Program-made: the position numbers and the translations under genes | Assembly (NCBI GenBank): GCA_913777025.1 | Contig: CAJYQM010000497.1 | Location: 1 to 37,388, forward strand | Direction: 5' to 3' | DNA: 37,388 nucleotides | DNA from: an uncultured Massilia sp. | GTDB lineage: Bacteria > Pseudomonadota > Gammaproteobacteria > Burkholderiales > Burkholderiaceae_D | Shown here: in pieces, positions 28,062 to 37,063 of the stretch | Position numbering within the stretch: the stretch's first letter is position 1 | How the letters are laid out: each line of letters starts with the position of its first letter | Notes under the pieces: generated by a model | Databases searched by the model: none | What the model was told of the DNA's origin: nothing | Seen by the model: only the letters and a program-made list of their open reading frames with translations

Positions 28062-29726
28062 ATGTTGCGCACACTGACCATCCGCGACTTCGTCATCGTC
28101 GACACGATCGAACTCGAGTTCTCGAATGGCTTCTCGGTATTCACCGGCGAAACCGGCGCCGGCAAGTCCATCCTGATCGATGCGCTCCAGCTGGCGCTCG
28201 GCGGGCGCGGGGAGGCGAGCATGGTGCGCGAGGGCGCGGCCAAGGCCGACATCAGCGCCGACTTCGCGCTGACGCCCGCGGCCAGCAGCTGGCTCGAGCA
28301 GAACGAATTCGGCACCGAGGACGGCGGCGCGCTGCTGCGCCGCGTGATCGACAATGCCGGCCGCTCCAAGGCCTACATCAACGGCATCGCCGCCACCGCC
28401 GGCCAGCTGCGCGAGCTGGGCGAGATGCTGGTCGACATCCACGGCCAGCACGCGCACCAATCGCTGCTCAAGGGGGACGCCCAGCGCGCACTGCTGGACA
28501 ATCAGATCGCCGTGCGCGATCCCGCCGCCACCGCCCAGGTGCAGCTGGTCGCCAGCACCTACAAGGCCTGGCGTGCGCTGGCGCGCCAGCGCGAGGAATA
28601 CGAGACCAACGCCAGGAACGTGCTGCTCGAGCGCGAACGCCTCGAGTGGCAGGTCAGCGAGCTGGACAAGCTCGCGGTGAAGCCGGGCGAGTGGGTCGAG
28701 ATCGCCAACGAGCACAGCCGCCTGTCGCACGCGGCCAGCCTGATCGCAGGCGCGCAGGAAGCGCTGAACGCGATTTCCGAATCCGAGCAGCCGATCCTGT
28801 CGCAGCTGTCCTCGCTGAACCAGAAGCTGGTCAAGCTGGTCGACGTCGATGCCGGCCTGCAAGCCGTGCTCGACTGCATGGAACCGGCGCGCATTCAGCT
28901 GCAGGAAGCGGTGTACGCGCTGAACAACTACGTCGACAAGGTCGAACTCGATCCGGAGCGCCTGGCCCAGGTCGACGCGCGCATGGACGCGATCCACAGC
29001 ACGGCGCGCAAATTCCGCGTCACGCCCGAGGATTTGCCGGAAGAGCATGCGCAGCTGAAGGCCAAACTGAAACAGCTGGCCGACGCCACCGATGTCGAAG
29101 GCCTGCGCCGCCAGGAAGACAAGGCGAAGGGCGTCTACATGGAGGCGGCGCGCAAGCTGTCGGCCACGCGCACCGCGGCCGCGCAGCGCCTGTCCTTGCA
29201 AGTGTCGGAAGCGATGCAGGAACTGTCGATGTCGGGCGGGCGCTTCGTGGTGTCGCTGAACCCCTGCGAGCCGGCCGCGTACGGCCTGGAACAGGTCGAA
29301 TTCCTGGTGGCCGGCCACGCCGGCGTGGCGCCGCGGCCGCTGGCCAAGGTCGCCTCCGGCGGCGAGCTGGCGCGTATCTCGCTGGCCATCGCCGTCATCA
29401 CCTCGCACGCGACCACGGTGCCGACCCTGATCTTCGACGAGGTCGACACCGGCATCGGCGGCGGCGTGGCCGAAGTCGTGGGGCGCCTGCTCAAGCGCCT
29501 GGGCCAGAACCGGCAAGTGCTGTGCGTGACCCACCTGCCGCAGGTGGCGAGCCAGGCCAACCAGCACTTCCAGGTGGCCAAGGGCACGACGGATGGCGGC
29601 AAGACCGTCTCGCGCATCGACGTGCTGGACAAGAAGGAGCGCGTGGAAGAGGTGGCGCGCATGCTGGGCGGGATCGAGATCACGGAAACGACGCGCAAGC
29701 ATGCACGGGAGCTGCTGGCGTCCTGA
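28062..29726 (+). CDS. recN: DNA repair protein RecN
   Basis: This 554-residue SMC-like ATPase acts early in double-strand break repair and recombination. The N-terminal Walker A GETGAGKS (29-36) follows MLRTLTIRDFVIVDTIELEF. The middle (~150-360) is coiled coil with many Glu, Gln and Leu repeats. The C-terminal half has the signature VASGGELARISLAIAVI and Walker B LIFDEVDTGIGG, then CVTHLPQVAS. Length and order are normal for RecN. It is classically an SOS gene, and the LexA box before nadK explains how it would be induced. Confidence 0.95.
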   Translation: MLRTLTIRDFVIVDTIELEFSNGFSVFTGETGAGKSILIDALQLALGGRGEASMVREGAAKADISADFALTPAASSWLEQNEFGTEDGGALLRRVIDNAGRSKAYINGIAATAGQLRELGEMLVDIHGQHAHQSLLKGDAQRALLDNQIAVRDPAATAQVQLVASTYKAWRALARQREEYETNARNVLLERERLEWQVSELDKLAVKPGEWVEIANEHSRLSHAASLIAGAQEALNAISESEQPILSQLSSLNQKLVKLVDVDAGLQAVLDCMEPARIQLQEAVYALNNYVDKVELDPERLAQVDARMDAIHSTARKFRVTPEDLPEEHAQLKAKLKQLADATDVEGLRRQEDKAKGVYMEAARKLSATRTAAAQRLSLQVSEAMQELSMSGGRFVVSLNPCEPAAYGLEQVEFLVAGHAGVAPRPLAKVASGGELARISLAIAVITSHATTVPTLIFDEVDTGIGGGVAEVVGRLLKRLGQNRQVLCVTHLPQVASQANQHFQVAKGTTDGGKTVSRIDVLDKKERVEEVARMLGGIEITETTRKHARELLAS

Positions 29727-29774
29727 GGCGCGGTACACACGCTATCGCGCCGATCGTAAATAGTTAATCCGGGT

Positions 29775-29815
29775 GGAGGCAATGCCAATTTATAATGGCA
29801 TTCCCGAGTGCCTCC
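29775..29815. promoter_or_regulatory. nested inverted repeats overlapping the hemH promoter
   Basis: Inner arms AATGCCA (29781-29787) and TGGCATT (29796-29802) flank 8 nt; outer arms GGAGGCA (29775-29781) and TGCCTCC (29809-29815) enclose them. TATAAT at 29791-29796 lies in the centre and is a consensus -10 for hemH. The position suggests an operator or a leader hairpin. It is not a CIRCE element. Confidence 0.6.
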
Positions 29816-29824
29816 AGCCCTGTC

Positions 29825-30928
29825 ATGCCTTTTCGTAAAGAACCGTCTCATCAGCACGGCACCACGCCCAAGCACGCCATCGTGCTCGTCAACCTGGGTA
29901 CGCCCGATGCGCCGACCCGCAAGGCGGTGCGGCGCTACCTGAAGCAATTCCTGTCGGACCCGCGCGTGGTGGAAATCCCGCGCGCCGTCTGGAGCCTGAT
30001 CCTGAACCTGGCGATCCTGCCGTTCCGCTCGGGCGCGTCGGCGAAGAAATACCAGAGCATCTGGACCCGCGACGGCTCGCCGCTCAAGGTGTATACCCAG
30101 CAGCAGGCGGTGCAGCTGCAAAAGATGCTGGCCGCGCGCGGCCACCAGGACGTCGAGGTCGCGATGGCGATGCGCTACGGTTCGCCCGCCTTGCCGGACG
30201 TGCTGGACGAACTCAAGGCGCGCGGCTGCGAGCGCATCGTCGTGCTGCCGGCCTATCCGCAGTACTCGGGCACGACCACGGCCTCGATCTGGGATGCGGT
30301 GTTCGACCATTACCGGCAGGTGCGCAACGTGCCGGAGCTGCGCCTGGTCCGGAATTACCACGACCATGAAGGTTATATCGAAGCCCTGGCGCAGTCGGTG
30401 GAGGGCTACTGGGAGGCGCACGGCCGCGGCGAGAAGCTGGTGATGAGCTTCCATGGCGTGCCAAAGCGTACCCTGGAGCTGGGCGATCCCTACCACTGCG
30501 AATGCCACAAGACGGCGCGCCTGCTCGCGGCACGCCTGGGCCTGGGGCCGGACCAGTACATGGTGACCTTCCAGTCGCGTTTCGGCCGCGCCGAATGGCT
30601 GCAGCCCTACACGGCGCCGACCGTGCAGCAGCTGGCGCGCGACGGCGCCAAGCGCATCGACGTCATGTGCCCGGGGTTCACCAGCGATTGCCTGGAGACG
30701 CTGGAAGAGATCAACATGGAAGTGCGCCACGACTTCGAGTCGAACGGCGGCACGGACTACCACTACATCCCTTGCCTGAACGGCAATCCGGCCTGGATCA
30801 CCGGCCTGGCCGAGATCGCCGAACAGCACCTGGTCGGCTGGCCGACCATCCTGACGCCGGCGCAGCAGGCCACCCGCAAGCGCGACGCGCAGATCGGCCG
30901 CGAATACGCAATCACCCTCGGCGCCTGA
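29825..30928 (+). CDS. hemH: ferrochelatase
   Basis: This 367-residue enzyme inserts iron into protoporphyrin IX, the last step of protoheme synthesis. Typical blocks are present: HAIVLVNLGTPDAPT, RYGSPALPDVLDEL, LPAYPQYSGTTTASIWDAV, the metal/porphyrin histidine His210 in VMSFHGVPKRT, and PGFTSDCLETLEEI with the acidic partner near Glu291. The start at ATG 29825 lies just after the nested inverted repeat; the longer frame from 29795 would begin inside the -10 box and is rejected. It has its own promoter, and grpE follows after 295 bp. Confidence 0.95.
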   Translation: MPFRKEPSHQHGTTPKHAIVLVNLGTPDAPTRKAVRRYLKQFLSDPRVVEIPRAVWSLILNLAILPFRSGASAKKYQSIWTRDGSPLKVYTQQQAVQLQKMLAARGHQDVEVAMAMRYGSPALPDVLDELKARGCERIVVLPAYPQYSGTTTASIWDAVFDHYRQVRNVPELRLVRNYHDHEGYIEALAQSVEGYWEAHGRGEKLVMSFHGVPKRTLELGDPYHCECHKTARLLAARLGLGPDQYMVTFQSRFGRAEWLQPYTAPTVQQLARDGAKRIDVMCPGFTSDCLETLEEINMEVRHDFESNGGTDYHYIPCLNGNPAWITGLAEIAEQHLVGWPTILTPAQQATRKRDAQIGREYAITLGA

Positions 30929-31126
30929 GCCGGGGCATCCGAAAGGCAGGGACGGCTGCTTGTTTTTTTGGCAGGATGCCGCCCTTCAAGCGCCAAGCTG
31001 TTAGAATGGCACGTTTTCCGTGCTGCTTACAGACGCACTCATGCGCGTTCCCCGGTAAGCAAGATGCGCGGATGGCCGATGAGGGACCGGGCTTGCCAGC
31101 TTTCTCGTATTGAATGCGCAATTCCC
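30929..31126 (+). other. gap between hemH and the grpE heat-shock promoter
   Basis: About 200 bp with no convincing protein gene. It has a TTTTTTT run at 30963-30969 after a weak 5-bp stem (AGCCG/CGGCT), which may end hemH. A TAGAAT at 31002-31007 could be a -10 box without a matching -35. A foldable stretch pairing GCTTAC with GTAAGC lies near 31024-31060. A small RNA or second grpE promoter is possible but unproven. Confidence 0.3.
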
Positions 31127-31154
31127 CTTGAAAATGTAGGAGATTGCCGCATAT
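31127..31154 (+). promoter_or_regulatory. sigma32 heat-shock promoter of grpE
   Basis: CTTGAAA (31127-31133) and CCGCATAT (31147-31154) are separated by 13 nt, matching the RpoH pattern CTTGAAA-N11-16-CCCCATNT with one mismatch. Transcription would begin near 31160. No CIRCE (HrcA) site is seen nearby. Confidence 0.85.
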
Positions 31155-31223
31155 GCGGGCCTGTATGACAAGCAGTAATCATCCTATTCATCAGCTAAGT
31201 CCTTGATTCCAGGAGTTTTTTCG

Positions 31224-31769
31224 ATGCAAGACCAAGAAAACCAAGAGGTGACCAACCAGCCCGAGGGCGATGCCGCCGCGCAAGCGCCCCAGGCAGCCCA
31301 AGCCGCGGAACCCGGCCTCGAAGAACAGCTGAGCGCAACCGAAGCCAAACTGGCGGAGATGCACGATGCCTTCATGCGCGCCAAGGCGGATGCCGAAAAC
31401 ATCCGCCGCCGTGCCCAGGAAGACGTGAGCAAGGCGCACAAATTCGCGATCGAAAGCTTTGCCGAAGCCATGGTGCCGGTGCGCGACAGCCTCGAGATGG
31501 CCCTGAAAGTCGAGGCCCCGACTGTGGAATCGATCAAGGAAGGCGTCGAGATGACGCTCAAGCAGCTGACCACCGCCTTCGAGAAGAACCGCCTGGTCGA
31601 AGTCATGCCGCAGCCGGGCGACAAGCTCGACCCGATGAAGCACCAGGCCGTGGCCGTGGTGCCGGCGGAGCAGGAAGCGAATACCGTGGTCGCCGTGCTG
31701 CAGAAGGGCTACATGATCGCCGACCGCCTGCTGCGCCCGGCCATCGTGACTGCTGCGGCACCGAAATAA
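31224..31769 (+). CDS. grpE: GrpE nucleotide exchange factor
   Basis: This 181-residue protein releases ADP from DnaK during the chaperone cycle. An acidic, Gln/Ala-rich head (1-45) is followed by the long helical dimerisation segment ([20 protein letters not shown], then [20 protein letters not shown]) and the beta-domain with [19 protein letters not shown] at the end. ATG 31224 is preceded by AGGAG at 8 nt, so the longer frame from 31203 is rejected. It has a sigma32 promoter and is followed 93 bp later by dnaK with its own promoter. Confidence 0.96.
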   Translation: MQDQENQEVTNQPEGDAAAQAPQAAQAAEPGLEEQLSATEAKLAEMHDAFMRAKADAENIRRRAQEDVSKAHKFAIESFAEAMVPVRDSLEMALKVEAPTVESIKEGVEMTLKQLTTAFEKNRLVEVMPQPGDKLDPMKHQAVAVVPAEQEANTVVAVLQKGYMIADRLLRPAIVTAAAPK

Positions 31770-31794
31770 ATGTTGCACTGGGGCTGAACAAGCT

Positions 31795-31822
31795 CTTGAA
31801 AGCAAGCGTTATTTCCCTATAT
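31795..31822 (+). promoter_or_regulatory. sigma32 heat-shock promoter of dnaK
   Basis: CTTGAAA (31795-31801) and CCCTATAT (31815-31822) are separated by 13 nt, the same spacing as the grpE promoter. The leader to ATG 31863 is about 35 nt and contains AAGGA as ribosome site. Confidence 0.88.
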
Positions 31823-31862
31823 TCGAGACATCTGAAAACTGAGTACTAAAAAGGAAAATATT

Positions 31863-33824
31863 ATGGGCAGAATTATCGGTATCGACCTGGGCACGACCAA
31901 CTCCTGCGTGGCAATCATGGAGAATGGCCAACCCAAGGTGATCGAGAATGCGGAAGGCGCCCGTACTACGCCTTCGATCATCGCTTATCAGGAAGATGGC
32001 GAGATCCTGGTGGGCGCGCCGGCGAAACGCCAGGCCGTCACCAACCCGAAGAACACCCTGTTCGCCGTCAAGCGCCTGATCGGCCGTAAATTCGACGAGA
32101 AGGAAGTCCAGAAGGACATCGGCCTGATGCCGTACGCGATCGTCAAGGCCGACAACGGCGACGCCTGGATCGGCGTGCGCGACAAGAAACTGGCGGCACA
32201 GCAGGTGTCGGCTGAAGTCCTGCGCAAGATGAAGAAGACCGCCGAAGACTACCTCGGCGAAGAAGTGACCGAAGCCGTCATCACCGTTCCGGCCTACTTC
32301 AACGACTCGCAGCGCCAGGCAACCAAGGATGCCGGCCGCATCGCCGGCCTGGACGTCAAGCGCATCATCAACGAGCCGACCGCGGCTGCGCTGGCATTCG
32401 GCCTGGACAAGACCGACAAGGGTGACCGCAAGATCGCCGTGTACGACCTCGGCGGCGGTACCTTCGACGTGTCGATCATCGAAATCGCCGACGTCGAAGG
32501 CGAGAAGCAGTTCGAAGTGCTGTCGACCAACGGCGACACCTTCCTGGGCGGCGAAGACTTCGACCAGCGCGTGATCGACTATATCATCGACGAATTCAAG
32601 AAGATCAACGGCCTGGACCTGTCGAAGGACCCGATCGCCCTGCAGCGCATCAAGGCCTCGGCCGAGCGCGCCAAGATCGAACTGTCGTCGTCGCAGCAAA
32701 CCGAGATCAACGAGCCGTACATCGCCATGGCGAACGGCGCGCCGGTCCACCTGAACCTCAAAATTACCCGCGCCAAGCTGGAAGCGCTGGTCGAGGAACT
32801 GATCGCCAAGACCATCGAGCCGTGCCGCGTCGCCATCAAGGACGCCGGCGTCAAGGTCTCCGACATCGACGACATCATCCTGGTCGGCGGCATGACCCGT
32901 ATGCCGAAGGTGCAGGAGAAGGTCAAGGAGTTCTTCGGCAAGGATCCGCGCAAGGACGTCAACCCGGACGAGGCCGTCGCTGTCGGCGCCGCCATCCAGG
33001 GTTCGGTCCTGTCGGGCGAGCGCAAGGACCTGCTGCTGCTGGACGTGACCCCGCTGTCGCTGGGTATCGAAACCCTGGGCGGCGTGATGACCAAGATGAT
33101 CCAGAAGAACACCACGATCCCGACCAAGTTCTCGCAGGTGTTCTCGACCGCCGACGACAACCAGCCGGCCGTGACCATCAAGGTGTACCAGGGCGAGCGT
33201 GAAATCGCCGCCGGCAACAAGGGCCTGGGCGAATTCAACCTGGAAGGCATCCCGCCGGCAGCGCGCGGCACCCCGCAGATCGAAGTGACCTTCGACATCG
33301 ACGCCAACGGCATCCTGCACGTGAGCGCGAAGGACAAGGCCACCGGCAAGGAAAACAAGATCACCATCAAGGCGAACTCGGGCTTGTCGGAAGAGGAAAT
33401 CCAGAAGATGGTGAAGGACGCCGAGCTGAACGCGGAAGAAGACAAGAAGGTCAAGGAACTGGCCGAGTCGCGCAACCAGGCCGACGCGCTGGTCCATTCG
33501 ACCCGCAAGTCCCTGACCGAATACGGCGACAAGCTGGAAGGCGGCGAGAAGGAAAAGATCGAAGCGGCGATCACCGAGCTGGAAGCCTCGATCAAGTCGG
33601 GCGACAAGGCCGACATCGACGCCAAGGTAGCCGCCCTGTCGACCGCTTCGCAGAAGCTGGGCGAGAAGATGTACGCCGACATGCAGGCCCAGCAGGGCGG
33701 TGCGGCCGGTGCGCAGCCGGGCGGCCAGCCGGGTGCTGACGCAGGTGCCGGCGCCGGCGCCGGCGCCAAGCAGGACGACGACGTGGTCGACGCCGACTTC
33801 AAGGAAGTCAAGGACGCCAAGTAA
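31863..33824 (+). CDS. dnaK: molecular chaperone DnaK (Hsp70)
   Basis: This is a 653-residue ATP-driven chaperone. The N-terminal actin-like ATPase begins with [19 protein letters not shown] and contains [15 protein letters not shown] and [13 protein letters not shown]. The substrate-binding domain has [20 protein letters not shown]. The helical lid ends in a Gly/Ala/Gln-rich linker and the conserved tail [15 protein letters not shown], which helps bind clients. Length is typical of proteobacterial DnaK. It has its own sigma32 promoter and is followed by paired hairpins with a T-run, so much of its mRNA should stop before dnaJ. Confidence 0.98.
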   Translation: MGRIIGIDLGTTNSCVAIMENGQPKVIENAEGARTTPSIIAYQEDGEILVGAPAKRQAVTNPKNTLFAVKRLIGRKFDEKEVQKDIGLMPYAIVKADNGDAWIGVRDKKLAAQQVSAEVLRKMKKTAEDYLGEEVTEAVITVPAYFNDSQRQATKDAGRIAGLDVKRIINEPTAAALAFGLDKTDKGDRKIAVYDLGGGTFDVSIIEIADVEGEKQFEVLSTNGDTFLGGEDFDQRVIDYIIDEFKKINGLDLSKDPIALQRIKASAERAKIELSSSQQTEINEPYIAMANGAPVHLNLKITRAKLEALVEELIAKTIEPCRVAIKDAGVKVSDIDDIILVGGMTRMPKVQEKVKEFFGKDPRKDVNPDEAVAVGAAIQGSVLSGERKDLLLLDVTPLSLGIETLGGVMTKMIQKNTTIPTKFSQVFSTADDNQPAVTIKVYQGEREIAAGNKGLGEFNLEGIPPAARGTPQIEVTFDIDANGILHVSAKDKATGKENKITIKANSGLSEEEIQKMVKDAELNAEEDKKVKELAESRNQADALVHSTRKSLTEYGDKLEGGEKEKIEAAITELEASIKSGDKADIDAKVAALSTASQKLGEKMYADMQAQQGGAAGAQPGGQPGADAGAGAGAGAKQDDDVVDADFKEVKDAK

Positions 33825-33843
33825 TTGCCGTTATAGGTAACAA

Positions 33844-33871
33844 ACGGGGCAGGCACGACATGCTGCCCCGT
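33844..33871 (+). terminator. first hairpin after dnaK
   Basis: ACGGGGCAG (33844-33852) pairs perfectly with CTGCCCCGT (33863-33871) across a 10-nt loop. No T-run follows directly. It may stabilise the dnaK mRNA end, with the next hairpin as the real terminator. Confidence 0.6.
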
Positions 33872-33882
33872 CGCGGAACCCG

Positions 33883-33920
33883 CCGAGCCGATGCGACCTA
33901 CGTGCCGGCTCGGTTTTTTT
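33883..33920 (+). terminator. intrinsic terminator between dnaK and dnaJ
   Basis: CCGAGCCG (33883-33890) pairs with CGGCTCGG (33906-33913), followed by TTTTTTT (33914-33920). It should end part or all of the dnaK transcript, leaving dnaJ to read-through or to an unrecognised promoter in 33921-33959. Confidence 0.85.
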
Positions 33921-33959
33921 GCATATTGGTTTAGTAGATAAATAGCAAGGTGCCGACAA

Positions 33960-35084
33960 ATGGCAAAGCGTGATTTTTACGAGATCCTCGGGGTCGCGAA
34001 GACAGCTTCGGAAGAAGAGATCAAGAAGGCCTATCGCAAGCTTGCGATGAAATACCACCCTGACCGCAACCCCGACAACAAGGAAGCGGAAGAGAAGTTC
34101 AAGGAGGTCAAGGAAGCCTACGAGATGCTGACCAACCCGGAGAAGCGCGAAGCCTATGACCGCTACGGTCACGCCGGCGTCGATCCGAACAGCGGCATGG
34201 GCGGCGGCGGTTTCGGCGCGGGCGGCTTCGGCGATGCCTTCGGCGACATCTTTGGCGACATCTTCGGCGGCGGCCGTGGCCGCAGCGCGGGCCCGCAGGT
34301 GTACCGCGGCGCCGACCTGCGCTACAACCTCGAGATCACGCTGGAGCAGGCCGCCAGCGGTTACGACACCACGATCCGCGTGCCGAGCTGGGACAAGTGC
34401 GACACCTGCCACGGCAGCGGCGCCAAGCCGGGCACCCAGCCGGTCACCTGCTCGACCTGCGCTGGCCACGGCCAGGTGCGCATGCAGCAAGGCTTCTTCT
34501 CGATCCAGCAGACCTGCCCGAAGTGCCACGGCAGCGGCAAGATCATCCCGGAACCGTGCGCGGCCTGCGGCGGCGCCGGACGCATCAAGCGCAACAAGAC
34601 GCTCGAAGTGAAGATCCCGGCCGGTATCGACAATGGCATGCGCATCCGCTCCTCGGGCAATGGCGAGCCGGGCACCAACGGCGGTCCGCCGGGCGACCTG
34701 TACGTCGAGATCCACATCAAGCCGCACCAGGTATTCCAGCGCGAAGGCGACGACCTGCACTGCGAAATGCCGATCTCCTTCGTCAAGGCGGCGCTGGGCG
34801 GCGAGATCGAGGTCCCGACCCTCGGCGGCAAGGTGTCCTTCACCATTCCCGAAGGCACCCAGACCGGCAAGACCTTCCGCCTGAAGGGCAAGGGCATCAA
34901 GGGCGTGCGCTCGGGCTATTCGGGCGACCTGTTCTGCCACGTCGCGGTCGAGACCCCGGTCAAGCTGACCGACAAGCAGAAGGACCTGCTCAAGGAATTC
35001 GAGCGCCTGACCAACGACGGCGGTTCGAAGCACAGCCCGCAGAGCAAGGGCTGGATGGATAAGGTGAAGGACTTCTTCGAGTAA
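33960..35084 (+). CDS. dnaJ: co-chaperone DnaJ (Hsp40)
   Basis: This 374-residue protein stimulates DnaK ATPase and delivers unfolded substrates. In order: the J domain (~4-70) with the HPD motif in [10 protein letters not shown]; a Gly/Phe-rich linker (~75-115); the zinc domain with four CxxCxGxG repeats ([32 protein letters not shown]); and two C-terminal beta-domains ending in the dimerisation region. All zinc ligands are intact. The start follows AAGG. No sigma32 promoter is seen directly before it, and a terminator separates it from dnaK. Confidence 0.97.
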   Translation: MAKRDFYEILGVAKTASEEEIKKAYRKLAMKYHPDRNPDNKEAEEKFKEVKEAYEMLTNPEKREAYDRYGHAGVDPNSGMGGGGFGAGGFGDAFGDIFGDIFGGGRGRSAGPQVYRGADLRYNLEITLEQAASGYDTTIRVPSWDKCDTCHGSGAKPGTQPVTCSTCAGHGQVRMQQGFFSIQQTCPKCHGSGKIIPEPCAACGGAGRIKRNKTLEVKIPAGIDNGMRIRSSGNGEPGTNGGPPGDLYVEIHIKPHQVFQREGDDLHCEMPISFVKAALGGEIEVPTLGGKVSFTIPEGTQTGKTFRLKGKGIKGVRSGYSGDLFCHVAVETPVKLTDKQKDLLKEFERLTNDGGSKHSPQSKGWMDKVKDFFE

Positions 35085-35096
35085 GAGGTCCGCAAG

Positions 35097-35133
35097 ACCG
35101 CTGAACGGTGAAAAACCTTCAGCGGTTTTTTTT
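35097..35133 (+). terminator. intrinsic terminator after dnaJ
   Basis: ACCGCTGAA (35097-35105) pairs with TTCAGCGGT (35118-35126), followed by a run of T to 35133. The stem is 9 bp and starts 12 nt after the dnaJ stop. Confidence 0.92.
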
Positions 35134-35145
35134 AGTTAACGCGTC

Positions 35146-35165
35146 GTTCCCGCGCAGGCGGGAAC
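35146..35165. repeat. REP-like short palindrome
   Basis: GTTCCCGC-GCAG-GCGGGAAC: perfect 8-bp arms with a GCAG loop, of the kind scattered between genes in many Burkholderiales genomes. It sits in the dnaJ/can gap. A weaker relative lies at 22155-22174. Confidence 0.65.
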
Positions 35166-35262
35166 CCAGGTTTGCATGCGGTTCGATCATCACGATGTAT
35201 CGAGCAGTGCGCATATACTTGGGCCGCCGCCTCCGCGCGGGCGACGAACGGAAGGAATTTAC

Positions 35263-35931
35263 ATGGCAAAAACCCCCACTGGCCTCACCGCGGCCGACCT
35301 GTTCGAACGTAACCGCAAATGGGCCGCCTCGATGGTGGAACAGGATCCGCGTTTCTTCTCGGACCTGGCCTCGCAACAAGCTCCCGAATACCTGTGGATC
35401 GGCTGCTCGGACAGCCGCGTCCCCGCCAACGAACTGCTCGGCATGGCGCCGGGCGAACTGTTCGTCCACCGCAACATCGCCAACGTCGTCTCGCACTCGG
35501 ACCTGAATGCGCTGACCGTGCTGCAGTTCGCGGTCGACGTGCTGAAGGTCAAGCATATCATCCTGTGCGGCCACTACGGCTGCTCGGGCGTGGGCGCCGC
35601 CTTGAACAATACCCGCGTCGGCCTGGCCGACAACTGGCTGGGCCACGTGCGCGACGTGCGCGACAAGCACGGCAAATACCTGGGCAACGTGGCCGGCTTG
35701 GCCGCCACCAACCGCCTGGTCGAACTGAACGTGGCCGAGCAGGTGATCAACATCGCCCAGACGACGGTCGTGCGCGACGCCTGGGAACGCGGCCAGGAAC
35801 TGACCATTCACAGTTGGGTCTACGGCGTGCACGACGGCCTGCTGCGCGACCTCGGCATTACCGTCAGCAGCCACGCGGAAATCGCGCCCAAGCTCGACGT
35901 GGTGTTGAAGGGCTACGGCGACAGCAAATAA
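35263..35931 (+). CDS. can: beta-class carbonic anhydrase
   Basis: This 222-residue zinc enzyme interconverts CO2 and bicarbonate in the cytosol. Zinc ligands Cys48, His104 and Cys107 (IGCSDSRVP; CGHYGCSG) and the Asp50-Arg52 dyad are present, as is LFVHRNIANVV. The length matches the E. coli Can (YadF) type. ATG 35263 is preceded by GGAAGG, so the longer open frame from 35176 is rejected. It is transcribed alone after the dnaJ terminator. Its stop is only 31 bp from the end of the convergent, decayed porin gene. Confidence 0.96.
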   Translation: MAKTPTGLTAADLFERNRKWAASMVEQDPRFFSDLASQQAPEYLWIGCSDSRVPANELLGMAPGELFVHRNIANVVSHSDLNALTVLQFAVDVLKVKHIILCGHYGCSGVGAALNNTRVGLADNWLGHVRDVRDKHGKYLGNVAGLAATNRLVELNVAEQVINIAQTTVVRDAWERGQELTIHSWVYGVHDGLLRDLGITVSSHAEIAPKLDVVLKGYGDSK

Positions 35932-35962
35932 GCGAACGCCCACCAAGCGGACGACGAAGGCA

Positions 35963-36401
35963 TCAGAAGCGGTGGCGCAGACCCACCGCGAACTGGCGCG
36001 TTCCCGTGCCGGGCTCTTCGCTGTTGCCTTCCGTGTAGGCGGCGCCGTTGCGGTTGCGGATCACGCCGTAGGACGCATACACATCGCTGCACGATCGCAG
36101 TGCGCCCGAACAGCGTGTTGTTCTGGGTCGAGGTGCCGTTGTCGGCATGGATGCCGCTTTCAAGCACGAAGAACGCGGTCATGTCCCGGCCCAGGTCTTC
36201 GACGCCGCGCAAGCCTCAATGGTTCTGGGTCGCCATGCCGCTGGTCAAGCGAGTCGAGGTACCGGCCATGCCGCCACCGTCGACCGACACGCCGACATCC
36301 ACCACGCCATAGAACGCGAACGATCCGTCTGCCAGCACCGCATTGCCACATAAGATCGCGCTGCACAGCATCGCGCCGCGCAGCAGGGTTTTTAACAGCA
36401 A
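35963..36401 (-). pseudogene. decayed Gram-negative porin gene (nonsense mutation plus internal deletion)
   Basis: Reading leftward, the start of a Burkholderiales porin is clear: a signal peptide (TLLRGAMLCSAILCGNAVLA) followed by SFAFYGVVDVGVS. The frame stops at TGA 36218-36216, where TGG (Trp) is expected in NHWGLRG. The same frame continues as GLRGVEDLGRDMTAFFVLE and NTLFGRT. It then joins, out of frame near 36100, a porin C-terminal end (YASYGVIRNRNGAAYTEGN, then TRQFAVGLRHRF and a stop at 35965-35963). A full porin has ~350 residues; fewer than half remain. The first codon is now TTG and the upstream sequence belongs to the IS607 element. Confidence 0.8.
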
Positions 36402-36415
36402 AGCCGGAACTTAAA

Positions 36416-36451
36416 TAACCTTGCCTAATCATAGTCAATATGGGCAAGTTA
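36416..36451. promoter_or_regulatory. inverted repeat at the IS607 left end / tnpA start
   Basis: TAACCTTGCC (36416-36425) and GGGCAAGTTA (36442-36451) are inverted repeats with 9 of 10 matching. The right arm contains the tnpA start codon region. It may be the recombinase binding site at the element end, an operator for it, or both. Confidence 0.5.
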
Positions 36452-37063
36452 CTTTCCATTGGAGCGGCTGCAAACGCACTGGGCGTGTCGACGGGTACGC
36501 TCCGGCGCTGGGAAGCCAGTGGCCGCCTGGTGCCGGCGCGTACCGAAGGTGGACAGCGTCGCTACGACCTGGCCGCGTTGAAGCCCGGCATGACGCATCG
36601 CGCGCCGACTGCACGTAAAACGATAGCGTATGCCCGCGTGTCCAGCCATGATCAAAAAGACGACCTGGCACGCCAGAAGCAGGTACTGGAATGGTATTGT
36701 GCACGCCAGGGCTGGGAATTCGAGCTCGTCGACGATCTCGGCTCGGGCATGAATTACCAGAAGAAGGGGCTCAGCCGCCTCCTAGGTGCCATCATCGATG
36801 GAGAGGTCGGCCGGCTGGTACTCGTGCACAAGGACCGCTTGTTACGATTCGGTGCGGAACTCGTGTTCGCGATCTGCCAGGCCAGAAAAGTCGAGGTGGT
36901 CATTATCAACCAGGGCGAGGACAGCATGTTCGAGGAAGAACTGGCCAATGACGTGCTGGAGATCATCACGGTCTTTTCGGCCCGGCTGTACGGCAGCCGC
37001 AGCCATAAAAATCGCAAGCTGATCAACGGCGTGCGCGCAGCAGTGAAGGATGCGCAATGCTGA
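36440..37063 (+). CDS. tnpA: IS607 family serine recombinase TnpA
   Basis: This 207-residue transposase has a MerR-like helix-turn-helix at the N-terminus (LSIGAAANALGVSTGTLRRW, then SGRLVPARTEGGQRRY), placed before the catalytic domain as in IS607. The serine-resolvase domain follows from ~60, with TIAYARVSSHDQKDDLARQK (catalytic Ser in ARVSS), LDELGSG-like VDDLGSGMNYQKKG and LVHKDRLLRFG. The gene looks intact. IS607 TnpA makes circular intermediates and inserts at loosely specific sites. The start sits inside an inverted repeat and its end overlaps tnpB. Confidence 0.93.
   Translation: MGKLLSIGAAANALGVSTGTLRRWEASGRLVPARTEGGQRRYDLAALKPGMTHRAPTARKTIAYARVSSHDQKDDLARQKQVLEWYCARQGWEFELVDDLGSGMNYQKKGLSRLLGAIIDGEVGRLVLVHKDRLLRFGAELVFAICQARKVEVVIINQGEDSMFEEELANDVLEIITVFSARLYGSRSHKNRKLINGVRAAVKDAQC

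Noticed and set aside
29775-29815. CIRCE element before hemH
   Set aside because: The arms are AATGCCA/TGGCATT and GGAGGCA/TGCCTCC, not TTAGCACTC/GAGTGCTAA.
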